5,403 nucleotides of DNA from Nitrospinota bacterium (GTDB taxonomy: Bacteria > Nitrospinota > Nitrospinia > UBA9942), in contig JACQEW010000138.1 of assembly GCA_016200365.1 (NCBI GenBank), forward strand, positions 1-5,403, in the 5' to 3' direction. Positions 1 to 4,490 of the stretch are shown in pieces; positions within the stretch are counted from its first letter, which is position 1; every line of letters starts with the position of its first letter. Both the position numbers and the translations under genes were made by a program. The notes under the pieces were generated by a model. The model was not told the origin of the DNA. It ran no database searches and saw only the letters and a list, made by a program, of their open reading frames with translations.

Positions 1-362
1 ACCCATTGAAACATCAGGTTTGATGCTATCAGGTCAAAGGAATTAGAAGGGTAGGGGAGGGTTTCCGTATCTGCTGTAGCTATATGAATATTAGACTGTC
101 CATTTCTCTTCCCTTGTGCAAACACAGACATTCCATGGGCTATATCACATGCAACAATATTTGAAAATTTATAATTTTCTGCCAGATTTATTGAAATATT
201 CCCTGTCCCTGAACCTATGTCTAATATATTCTTAGGGGAAAAATCTCTCTTATAAATTTCAGAAAGCAGAAGATTGGCAATCTCTTTTTGAAAAGATGCG
301 AATTTATCATAGGTATCAGCCCTTTTTGAAAATGATGTTTTTATTACAGATTTATCAATCAT
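1..362 (-). CDS. bioC: Malonyl-[ACP] O-methyltransferase BioC (N-terminal part; C-terminus beyond left edge)
   Basis: Reading leftwards from the ATG at 362, 120 complete codons are open to the window edge. The family transfers a methyl group from SAM to the free carboxyl of malonyl-ACP, letting the fatty acid synthase build pimeloyl-ACP for biotin. Seen: an N-terminal FSKRADTYDKFASFQ segment (residues 11-25), typical of BioC; SAM-binding motif I, ILDIGSGTGNIS (46-57); acidic D73 ending the next strand; motif ADTETLPYPSNSFD (97-110); and SNLMFQWV (114-121), matching the family's SNLxxQW signature. An in-frame ATG at 371 would add three residues; 362 is preferred because GGTGAGG then lies at workable spacing. 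The gene follows bioH by 12 nt and is almost certainly co-transcribed with it. The bioH partner makes BioC much likelier than a generic methyltransferase. Confidence 0.9.
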   Translation of the reverse strand, partial: MIDKSVIKTSFSKRADTYDKFASFQKEIANLLLSEIYKRDFSPKNILDIGSGTGNISINLAENYKFSNIVACDIAHGMSVFAQGKRNGQSNIHIATADTETLPYPSNSFDLIASNLMFQW

Positions 363-371
363 AATTAGCAT

Positions 372-418
372 CCCTCACCTTTCTCCTCTCCCCATAGGGG
401 AGAGGCTGGGTGAGGGGG
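372..418 (-). repeat. Nested palindromic repeat (family A, copy 1) forming the bioH end and bioC ribosome binding site
   Basis: The inner arms CCTCTCCCC (385-393) and GGGGAGAGG (397-405) are perfect 9-bp complements around a 3-nt loop. The outer arms CCCTCACC (372-379) and GGTGAGGG (409-416) are perfect 8-bp complements. On the coding strand the element encodes the last 14 residues of BioH (SPSPSLSPMGRGER). Its distal arm, read GGTGAGGG on the minus strand, holds the bioH TGA stop (375-377) and the only Shine-Dalgarno-like sequence before bioC. The same core occurs at 1109-1129. Confidence 0.85.
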
Positions 419-1328
419 AAAATACAAAATCTTTTATTTCCTTATTAACCATCTCAGGCTGTGTTAAAAACGGTGCATGTCCAACACCTTCAAGAATAAT
501 TAATTTCGAATCAGGCATCTCCCTTGCCATATACTTACCTGCGCCGACAGGGCATATTTTATCAATACTGCCGTGGATAATCAACGATGGTGCCTTGATA
601 TATTTCAGTTTATCCCTTATGTCATCATGTATAAGGGAATTAAGTGTTTGAAAGACTACATTGAATGAGGGAGGGAAATCCTCATTGAACATCAACTTTT
701 TAACATCGGCGCTGCTATCGTCATCAATCTCTTCTCCTGAAATAAAGAGTCTTTCGCAAAATTCTCTTATATGGTTTTTGTAGTCCCTTCCCTGCTTACG
801 ACCCCCGATAGAAACATTCGAGGGCAGGCTTGCAGAGCCTGCCCCGCACTTGATGCGGGGGACAGGTTTTAAATTCTGTTCTAACCTTTTTACCATACTC
901 ATAGGTTGCCCATAGGGATAGTCATTTTCTGATATAAACTTAGGAGTGCCACTGATGAATATTAATTTATCTATATCCTCCGGATATTTAAAATAGTATC
1001 TTACAATTATGAAGGATGCCATTGACCAGCCTACAAGAGTAAATTTCTTTATATTCAAGAAATCTATCAATTCCTTTAAATCCTTCACAAACGCGTCAAA
1101 ACTCTCTGCCTCTCCCCCATGGGGAGAGGATTGAGGTGAGGGGGTTACGGATTTCCCATGCCCCCTCAAATCAACTGCAATTACCTGAAAATCTCTTGAA
1201 AGCTCATCTATCTGATATTTCCAGACATGAGAATTCATCGCCCAGCCGTGGATAAGGATAATAGAGTTACCTTTGCCAGCTACTCTGTAATGGAGGTTAA
1301 TGCCATCTGTGTTTTTCAAAAAAGACAT
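375..1328 (-). CDS. bioH: Pimeloyl-[ACP] methyl ester carboxylesterase BioH (alpha/beta hydrolase) with repeat-encoded inserts
   Basis: This is a 317-residue alpha/beta hydrolase. BioH cleaves the methyl ester of pimeloyl-ACP methyl ester, ending the BioC-initiated pathway, in the cytoplasm. Seen: oxyanion-hole HGWAMNSHVW (27-36), very like E. coli BioH HGWGLNAEVW; VDLRGHGKS (52-60); nucleophile Ser102 in GWSMA (100-104), where the last Gly of the usual GxSxG is Ala; Asp256 in HGSIDK; His284 in GVGHAPF. The triad is complete, so it is probably active. It is about 60 residues longer than E. coli BioH (256). The excess matches three palindromic DNA repeats read as protein at about residues 63-76, 155-181 and 304-317. 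The start at 1328 gives a normal N-terminus (MSFLKNTDGINLHYR) but has no clear Shine-Dalgarno. The bioC gene directly downstream supports BioH over another esterase. Confidence 0.85.
   Translation of the reverse strand: MSFLKNTDGINLHYRVAGKGNSIILIHGWAMNSHVWKYQIDELSRDFQVIAVDLRGHGKSVTPSPQSSPHGGEAESFDAFVKDLKELIDFLNIKKFTLVGWSMASFIIVRYYFKYPEDIDKLIFISGTPKFISENDYPYGQPMSMVKRLEQNLKPVPRIKCGAGSASLPSNVSIGGRKQGRDYKNHIREFCERLFISGEEIDDDSSADVKKLMFNEDFPPSFNVVFQTLNSLIHDDIRDKLKYIKAPSLIIHGSIDKICPVGAGKYMAREMPDSKLIILEGVGHAPFLTQPEMVNKEIKDFVFSPSPSLSPMGRGER
789..866 (-). repeat. Tandem-hairpin repeat (family B) inside bioH
   Basis: Two adjacent hairpins are visible: GGGCAGGCT (822-830) with AGCCTGCCC (836-844), a perfect 9-bp stem with a 5-nt loop; and CCCCGCA (842-848) with TGCGGGG (854-860), a 7-bp stem with a 5-nt loop. 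The block is much more GC-rich than the surrounding gene. It encodes about residues 155-181 of BioH (IKCGAGSASLPSNVSIGG and flanks), low-complexity sequence unlike the rest of the protein. The outer boundaries are estimated from where hydrolase-like sequence resumes (RDYKNHIREF), and could be off by several bases. Confidence 0.7.
1109..1144 (-). repeat. Palindromic repeat (family A, copy 2) inside bioH
   Basis: The core CCTCTCCCC (1109-1117), CAT, GGGGAGAGG (1121-1129) has the same arms as the copy at 385-405. It is followed by GGTGAGGG (1135-1142), matching the outer arm at 409-416 in the same orientation. The other outer arm is missing, so this copy is partial. It encodes about residues 62-74 of BioH (TPSPQSSPHGGEA), just after the GHGKS turn. 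The spacer between outer and inner arms is 5 nt here and 3 nt in copy 1, so the cores are read in different frames, both open. Confidence 0.8.
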
Positions 1329-1376
1329 GTATTCTGAGGGTAAAAACTTTTTTGATAATTATCTCAATTTTTGGTT

Positions 1377-1405
1377 ATTATACTGAATAAACCTAACAAT
1401 TACAA
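1377..1405 (-). promoter_or_regulatory. Candidate sigma70 promoter for bioH-bioC
   Basis: On the minus strand, TTGTAA (plus-strand bases 1400-1405) and TATAAT (1377-1382) are separated by exactly 17 nt. The -10 is a perfect consensus. Transcription would start near 1370, about 42 nt before the bioH ATG. The assignment is by motif only. Confidence 0.55.
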
Positions 1406-1426
1406 CAAGTTTGAAATTAAAAAACC

Positions 1427-1456
1427 TTGACGCATCACATTGCCTCATTATATAGT
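1427..1456 (+). promoter_or_regulatory. Candidate sigma70 promoter for hicBA
   Basis: TTGACG (1427-1432) and TATAGT (1451-1456) are separated by 18 nt; an overlapping TATATA at 1449-1454 would give 16 nt. Transcription would start near 1463, about 60 nt before the hicB start. It lies back to back with the bioH promoter: the two -35 hexamers are 21 nt apart. The assignment is by motif only. Confidence 0.5.
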
Positions 1457-1523
1457 GTTATTACTTGTGGAATAAGTATGAAAGTAAATGTTAGACAACA
1501 AAAAAAATAAAAAGGAGAGAACG

Positions 1524-1715
1524 ATGGAAACTACAAAATATGTATACTGGCAAGATGGTGATATGTGGATAGGACACTTAGAAGAATATCCAGACTATAT
1601 GAGCCAGGGAGAAACATTAGAGGAATTAAAGGAAAACTTAAAAGATATTTATAAGGATTTAACCAGCGGTGCGATTCCCTGTGTTCGTAAGATTGCTGAA
1701 CTGGAAATAGCGTGA
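1524..1715 (+). CDS. hicB: HicB-family antitoxin, minimal form
   Basis: A 63-residue protein of the UPF0150/HicB type. HicB antitoxins bind and neutralise the HicA mRNA interferase. Seen: an N-terminal strand pair around YVYWQDGDMWIGHLEEYPDY (7-26), then SQGETLEELKENLKDIY (28-44), matching the family pattern of two strands, a Pro-Asp turn, a QGxTxEE motif and an amphipathic helix. The ATG at 1524 is chosen because AAGGAGAG (1512-1519) lies just before it; the upstream in-frame ATG at 1488 adds a lysine-rich stretch and lacks such a site. The stop overlaps the hicA start. The protein ends soon after the partial RNase-fold domain, leaving no room for the C-terminal helix-turn-helix or ribbon-helix-helix domain of longer HicBs, so autoregulation is doubtful. 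Identification rests strongly on the partner gene. Confidence 0.75.
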   Translation: METTKYVYWQDGDMWIGHLEEYPDYMSQGETLEELKENLKDIYKDLTSGAIPCVRKIAELEIA

Positions 1716-1894
1716 AAAAAAGAGATTTGATAAGGAAACTCGAAGAGATGGGCTGTGTCTTTATAAGACACGGAGGAAGGCACGATTGGTATCAGAATCC
1801 GAGGACAAAAATTTCACAACCGATTCCACGACATAATGAAATAAGCGATAACCTTGCAAAGCATATTATCAAAATGTTAAAGGATTATATCTGA
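1712..1894 (+). CDS. hicA: HicA-family toxin (mRNA interferase)
   Basis: A 60-residue protein matching the HicA (YcfA) double-stranded RNA-binding-like fold. HicA toxins cleave mRNA independently of the ribosome and arrest growth until bound by HicB. Seen: the N-terminal helix KKRDLIRKLEEMGCVFIRHG (2-21); the central GRHDWYQNP (22-30), where His24 aligns with the catalytic histidine of the family's GSHHxY motif; ISQPIPRHNEIS (34-45), the usual strand and turn; and a final helix. The start is GTG at 1712, overlapping the hicB stop by 4 nt (GTGA), which implies translational coupling with the antitoxin made first. The classical order is hicA then hicB, so this locus is reversed, which is also known in the family. 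Length is normal and the motif is intact. Confidence 0.85.
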   Translation: MKKRDLIRKLEEMGCVFIRHGGRHDWYQNPRTKISQPIPRHNEISDNLAKHIIKMLKDYI

Positions 1895-1898
1895 ATTT

Positions 1899-1925
1899 AG
1901 GTATAGGAATTTCAATCCTATACCT
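1899..1925 (+). terminator. Hairpin just after hicA, possible terminator
   Basis: AGGTATAGGA (1899-1908) and TCCTATACCT (1916-1925) form a perfect 10-bp stem with a 7-nt loop, beginning 5 nt after the hicA stop. A strong T-run does not follow directly (only GATTTT at 1935-1940), so intrinsic termination is plausible but not textbook. It may instead protect the 3' end of the mRNA. Confidence 0.45.
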
Positions 1926-2003
1926 GATTACACAGATTTTAAAAAGAGGACACCGATTAAAGATCATGTAATCTGTGTAATCTATAACTTAATCTGTGTA
2001 ATC
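1926..2003. repeat. Three copies of a 13-mer, AATCTGTGTAATC (family E)
   Basis: GATTACACAGATT (1926-1938) is inverted relative to AATCTGTGTAATC at 1970-1982 and 1991-2003; all three are identical over 13 bp. The first and second could form a perfect 13-bp stem with a 31-nt loop. A fourth identical copy is at 2945-2957, upstream of the tRNA. The array fills the convergent gap between hicA and the protease gene. Confidence 0.85.
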
Positions 2004-2004
2004 A

Positions 2005-2036
2005 AAGTTAGTTTGAGCGAAGCGAACACCTAACTT
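2005..2036. repeat. Inverted repeat downstream of the protease gene
   Basis: AAGTTAG (2005-2011) and CTAACTT (2030-2036) form a perfect 7-bp stem. The 18-nt loop contains the near-tandem AGCGA AGCGA. It begins 5 nt beyond the stop of the minus-strand protease gene. No T-run follows on the minus strand, so a terminator call is weak. It may be another dispersed palindrome. Confidence 0.5.
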
Positions 2037-2041
2037 GTGTA

Positions 2042-2803
2042 TCAGGCAATAAGCTTTAGAATGTCCTTATAGGTAATAAAAAAAGTGAGGATAATAAAAA
2101 ATGATATGCCTGCGATACCGACAATTTGATAGGTTCGCTGGCTTAAAGGAGATTTCTTTAAAGATTCGATAGCGAGGATAATGAGGTGTCCGCCATCAAG
2201 TGCAGGGAATGGAAGGAGATTTAATATACCCAGACTCAGACTCAAGAGTCCTGTAAAATACAGGAGATTTATAAAACCTGCATCCGCTGCCTTACCAGCC
2301 ATTACAGCAATGCCAATTGGTCCTGATAAGCTGTCCATAGAGCCATTACCTGAAAAGAGATTGAAGATAAGTTGAATTGTGCCAACAGATACCGCTTCAA
2401 TTGTCTTGAGACTTGCAATTGCTGCATTGAACAGAGATATATGCTTGCCAAGCATTAGAGCAGCGGCAATAATCAAAAAGGCAAAGGCAATATTAAAAAT
2501 TGAGCCGGCAGAGATAATAACCGTCCTCTTCCATCTTGGTTTTTGTAAAAACTCAAGTGATTCAGCCTCCTCTTCATCTTTTGAAAAACTTACAAATCCC
2601 CCAAGAGGTAAGAGCCTCAAGGTAAATTCCGTCTCTCTGTGTTTAAAAAGGGTCGCTATTTTGGGGCTGAAAGGAAAGCCGATTGAGAACTCGTAGGCAT
2701 TAATGCCAAGCCTTCGGGCAGTAATAAAATGCCCGAATTCATGAATCAGAACAACAATTGTAAAAACAAAAAGAAATGCAAGTATTGAAATCATTAAACT
2801 CAT
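2042..2803 (-). CDS. RseP-like site-2 metalloprotease (M50 family) lacking a PDZ domain
   Basis: A 253-residue membrane protein of the M50 intramembrane protease family, which cleaves transmembrane segments of substrates such as anti-sigma factors. Seen: zinc-binding HEFGH (21-25; His21, Glu22, His25) at the end of the first membrane segment; RLLPLGGFV (63-71), the conserved membrane-reentrant region; SAGSIFNIAFAF (98-109) opening the second segment; SGPIGIA (160-166), diagnostic of the RseP branch; NLLPFPALDGGHL (195-207) with the third zinc ligand Asp203; and a last segment at about 226-246. All active-site motifs are present. E. coli RseP has 450 residues with two PDZ domains between segments two and three; here only about 40 residues separate them, so the PDZ region is absent. 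It follows tRNA-Pro by 34 nt on the same strand. The start lacks a clear Shine-Dalgarno. Confidence 0.85.
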   Translation of the reverse strand: MSLMISILAFLFVFTIVVLIHEFGHFITARRLGINAYEFSIGFPFSPKIATLFKHRETEFTLRLLPLGGFVSFSKDEEEAESLEFLQKPRWKRTVIISAGSIFNIAFAFLIIAAALMLGKHISLFNAAIASLKTIEAVSVGTIQLIFNLFSGNGSMDSLSGPIGIAVMAGKAADAGFINLLYFTGLLSLSLGILNLLPFPALDGGHLIILAIESLKKSPLSQRTYQIVGIAGISFFIILTFFITYKDILKLIA

Positions 2804-2837
2804 AACTTTTCACTCATAACTCTTAACTGTTTTTAAA

Positions 2838-2915
<78 letters not shown>

Positions 2916-2938
2916 AATAAAAAGAAAAACCTGATTAA

Positions 2939-3003
2939 TCCACAGATTACACAGATTTTCACAGATTTTTTAATATTTTGTTTTAATCTGCGAAATCTGC
3001 GGA
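2939..3003 (-). repeat. Long imperfect inverted repeat (family E relatives) upstream of tRNA-Pro
   Basis: The left arm TCCACAGATTACACAGATT (2939-2957) and the right arm AATCTGCGAAATCTGCGGA (2985-3003) are complementary at 16 of 19 positions as DNA. In minus-strand RNA two of the three mismatches become G-U pairs, so 18 of 19 positions pair around a 27-nt loop. The left arm contains the exact 13-mer seen three times at 1926-2003. A T-rich tract follows on the minus strand (TTTTTCTTTTT, within 2919-2930), so it might also act as a weak terminator for the transporter gene. Confidence 0.75.
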
Positions 3004-3013
3004 CTCTTAGTTT

Positions 3014-3042
3014 AAGATACCATATTAAGTAAAGTTTTGCAA
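3014..3042 (-). promoter_or_regulatory. Candidate promoter for tRNA-Pro and the protease gene
   Basis: On the minus strand, TTGCAA (3037-3042) and TATCTT (plus-strand AAGATA, 3014-3019) are separated by 17 nt. The -10 is preceded by TGG, giving an extended -10 (TGnTATCTT). It lies just past the stop of the transporter gene. Transcription would start near 3007, making the inverted repeat at 2939-3003 part of the tRNA leader. Confidence 0.5.
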
Positions 3043-3045
3043 TAA

Positions 3046-4434
3046 TCAGGAATTATTCTTTTCAAGAACCCCCTTTTCCTCATTGACTGTAAAGAGTATA
3101 AGCATTCCAACAATGAAAAATATAATAACAGAGAGTATACCTGCCTGAATGCTCTTTGTAAAGTGTATTATCAATCCGTATATAAGGGGTCCGAATATTG
3201 TGGCGAATCTTCCTGAAATTGCGTAAAAACCGAAAAACTCGGCAGCCTTTTCGTGTGGTGTCAATGCCCCGCAGAAAGAGCGGCTGATAGCCTGACTCCC
3301 TCCAAGGACTGTAGCAGCAATCATCCCTAATATCCAGTATTCAGTTTTCATATCCCAGATAATTCCGAGAAAATACGCCCATATAGAAACAAAGCACCAG
3401 ATTATAAGGGAGATTATTATGGCAGTCTTTTTGCCGGCTGCATCGGCAAAATGACCGAAGACTATCGAGCCGATAAAGGCGATCCCCTGAATCATAAGGA
3501 AATAGAGTATAAGCTCGCCTGTATCCATTTTTACTACCTCTGCCCCGAAGATTGAAGCCATGATAATAACCGTTTCTATGCCGTCATTATAAATGAGAAA
3601 GGCAAGTAAGAATTTAAAAAGCTCCCTGTGTTGTTTTATGGATTTAAAAGTATGATTAAGTCTTTTTACTCCAATGGAAATGCTTGTAGTGACCCCTGAT
3701 TTAATCAGGGGGAATCTATAAGATTCTCCTTCATGGAGTTTGCTGCCGATAGGTTTTTCTTTTATGAACATAAAAGCCGGTATGGAAAAAATGAACCACC
3801 ACATAGCAACTGAGAGAAAACAGTCCTGAACTGTAAAATAATCTTTTGGAAGACCTATCAGATTTGGGAACTGAAGCATTATAAGATTTATCAAAAGAAG
3901 AAGACCTCCGCCGATATATCCAAGCCCCCACCCAAGAGATGAGATTCTCCCGATATTTTTTTCTGTGGAGATTTGTATAAGGAATGAGTCGTTAAAAACA
4001 ATTGATGCAGAAAAACCGATGAGGGCAAAGATAAAGAAAAGAGAGCCTATCAGATAGTCACCTGCACCTACGAAGAAAAGGAGACCGCTAAAAATGACTC
4101 CAAGATAGCAAAAGAATATCTGAAAAGTGCGTCTTTTTGCGGAGAAGTCTGCGATTGCTCCTAAAATCGGGGAGATAATAGCAACTATAAGCATTGCAAT
4201 TGCCACAATAAAGTCCCAGAGGGCAGCGCCGTGGATATTGATTCCAAAAATCTCAACCCCCCGTTCACCTCCTGCAACAACCTGCGCAAAATATTTACTG
4301 AAAATGGCGGTGAGTATGACTGTGGCAAAGGCAGAATTAGCCCAGTCATACATCCCCCAGCTTACAGTCTCAAGCCGTATTATCTTTTCTTTGTTTCCTG
4401 AATCAAGTTCAGGACAAATTTCTGTTTGAATCAT
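3046..4434 (-). CDS. MFS transporter, UMF1 family (Atg22-like)
   Basis: A 462-residue polytopic membrane protein with about 12 hydrophobic segments. Seen: MYDWANSAFATVILTAIF (28-45), the hallmark opening of the UMF1 family; GAIADFSAKRR (92-102), MFS motif A after the second segment; YNDGIETVI (282-290); GHFADAAGKK (327-336), its counterpart in the second half; and GGSQAISRSF (378-387) with EFFGFY (399-404), the strongly conserved UMF1 block. Length fits the family. The bacterial substrate is unknown; yeast Atg22 exports vacuolar amino acids, so efflux of small molecules is only an inference. The ATG at 4434 is chosen because GGAG (minus strand, 4442-4445) lies 7 nt before it; a TTG at 4440 is too close. 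Residues 7-14 (CPELDSGN) and about 235-250 are encoded by palindromic repeats. It is divergent from the PHP gene. Confidence 0.88.
   Translation of the reverse strand: MIQTEICPELDSGNKEKIIRLETVSWGMYDWANSAFATVILTAIFSKYFAQVVAGGERGVEIFGINIHGAALWDFIVAIAMLIVAIISPILGAIADFSAKRRTFQIFFCYLGVIFSGLLFFVGAGDYLIGSLFFIFALIGFSASIVFNDSFLIQISTEKNIGRISSLGWGLGYIGGGLLLLINLIMLQFPNLIGLPKDYFTVQDCFLSVAMWWFIFSIPAFMFIKEKPIGSKLHEGESYRFPLIKSGVTTSISIGVKRLNHTFKSIKQHRELFKFLLAFLIYNDGIETVIIMASIFGAEVVKMDTGELILYFLMIQGIAFIGSIVFGHFADAAGKKTAIIISLIIWCFVSIWAYFLGIIWDMKTEYWILGMIAATVLGGSQAISRSFCGALTPHEKAAEFFGFYAISGRFATIFGPLIYGLIIHFTKSIQAGILSVIIFFIVGMLILFTVNEEKGVLEKNNS
3692..3727 (-). repeat. Double palindrome (family C) in the central loop of the transporter gene
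   Basis: CCCCTGATT (3693-3701), one central T, AATCAGGGG (3703-3711) is a near-perfect 9-bp inverted repeat. It is directly followed by GAATCT (3712-3717), ATA, AGATTC (3721-3726), a 6-bp inverted repeat. The block encodes about residues 236-248 of the transporter (GESYRFPLIKSGV) in the cytoplasmic loop between the two six-helix halves, where extra sequence is tolerated. The reading frame is kept. Confidence 0.75.
4396..4416 (-). repeat. Palindromic repeat (family D, copy 1) in the N-terminus of the transporter gene
   Basis: TCCTGAA (4396-4402), TCAAG, TTCAGGA (4408-4414) forms a perfect 7-bp stem with a 5-nt loop. It encodes residues 7-14 (CPELDSGN) in the polar N-terminal tail before the conserved UMF1 start. 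A second copy with the same loop pattern lies 70 bp away at 4468-4482. Confidence 0.7.
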
Positions 4435-4455
4435 CAGCAAACTCCGTGAGATAAT
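4426..4455 (+). promoter_or_regulatory. Possible promoter for the PHP gene
   Basis: TTGAAT (4426-4431) and GATAAT (4450-4455) are 18 nt apart, each close to sigma70 consensus. The -10 lies inside the 18-bp palindrome, so a protein bound there would block it. Transcription would start near 4462, 29 nt before the ATG. The assignment is by motif only. Confidence 0.35.
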
Positions 4456-4463
4456 TATCTCAC
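4446..4463. promoter_or_regulatory. Perfect 18-bp palindrome, candidate operator
   Basis: GTGAGATAATTATCTCAC is fully self-complementary with no central gap. It sits between the Shine-Dalgarno of the transporter gene (4442-4445) and the PHP gene start (4491), in the only gap between these divergent genes. The position suits a dimeric repressor controlling one or both. As RNA it would make a poor hairpin because there is no loop, which favours a DNA-binding site. Confidence 0.55.
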
Positions 4464-4467
4464 ACTA

Positions 4468-4482
4468 CTGAAACAAGTTCAG
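4468..4482 (+). repeat. Palindromic repeat (family D, copy 2) before the PHP gene
   Basis: CTGAA (4468-4472), ACAAG, TTCAG (4478-4482) forms a 5-bp stem with a 5-nt loop. It matches the copy at 4398-4412 except for one loop base (A for T). It ends 8 nt before the PHP start codon and occupies the usual ribosome-binding position. Confidence 0.6.
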
Positions 4483-4490
4483 CACAAGTT

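Noticed and set aside
375..1328. bioH as a pseudogene because of three repeat insertions
   Set aside because: The frame is open throughout, Ser102, Asp256 and His284 are all present, and the inserts fall in a post-strand loop, the cap and the C-terminus. A working enzyme is more likely.
1478..1510. Ten-codon open frame before hicB (ATG at 1478, TAA at 1508) as a leader peptide
   Set aside because: There is no ribosome binding site, no regulatory codon run and no alternative hairpins around it; probably chance.
2181..2696. Plus-strand open frames opposite the protease gene (2181-2375 and 2379-2696)
   Set aside because: They lie antisense to a gene with clear M50 motifs, show no recognisable domain and have no convincing ribosome binding site.
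2800..2817. Five-codon frame MSEKL whose TGA overlaps the protease ATG, as a coupling leader
   Set aside because: The ATGA overlap is neat and might help a start lacking a Shine-Dalgarno, but five codons occur easily by chance and no ribosome binding site precedes it.
3731..4429. Open frames overlapping the transporter gene (3731-3931 minus, 4127-4429 plus)
   Set aside because: They are out-of-frame or antisense readings of the conserved UMF1 coding sequence, with no domain of their own.
4435..4440. TTG at 4440 as the transporter start
   Set aside because: The GGAG at 4442-4445 would be only 1 nt away; the ATG at 4434 has a normal 7-nt spacing.
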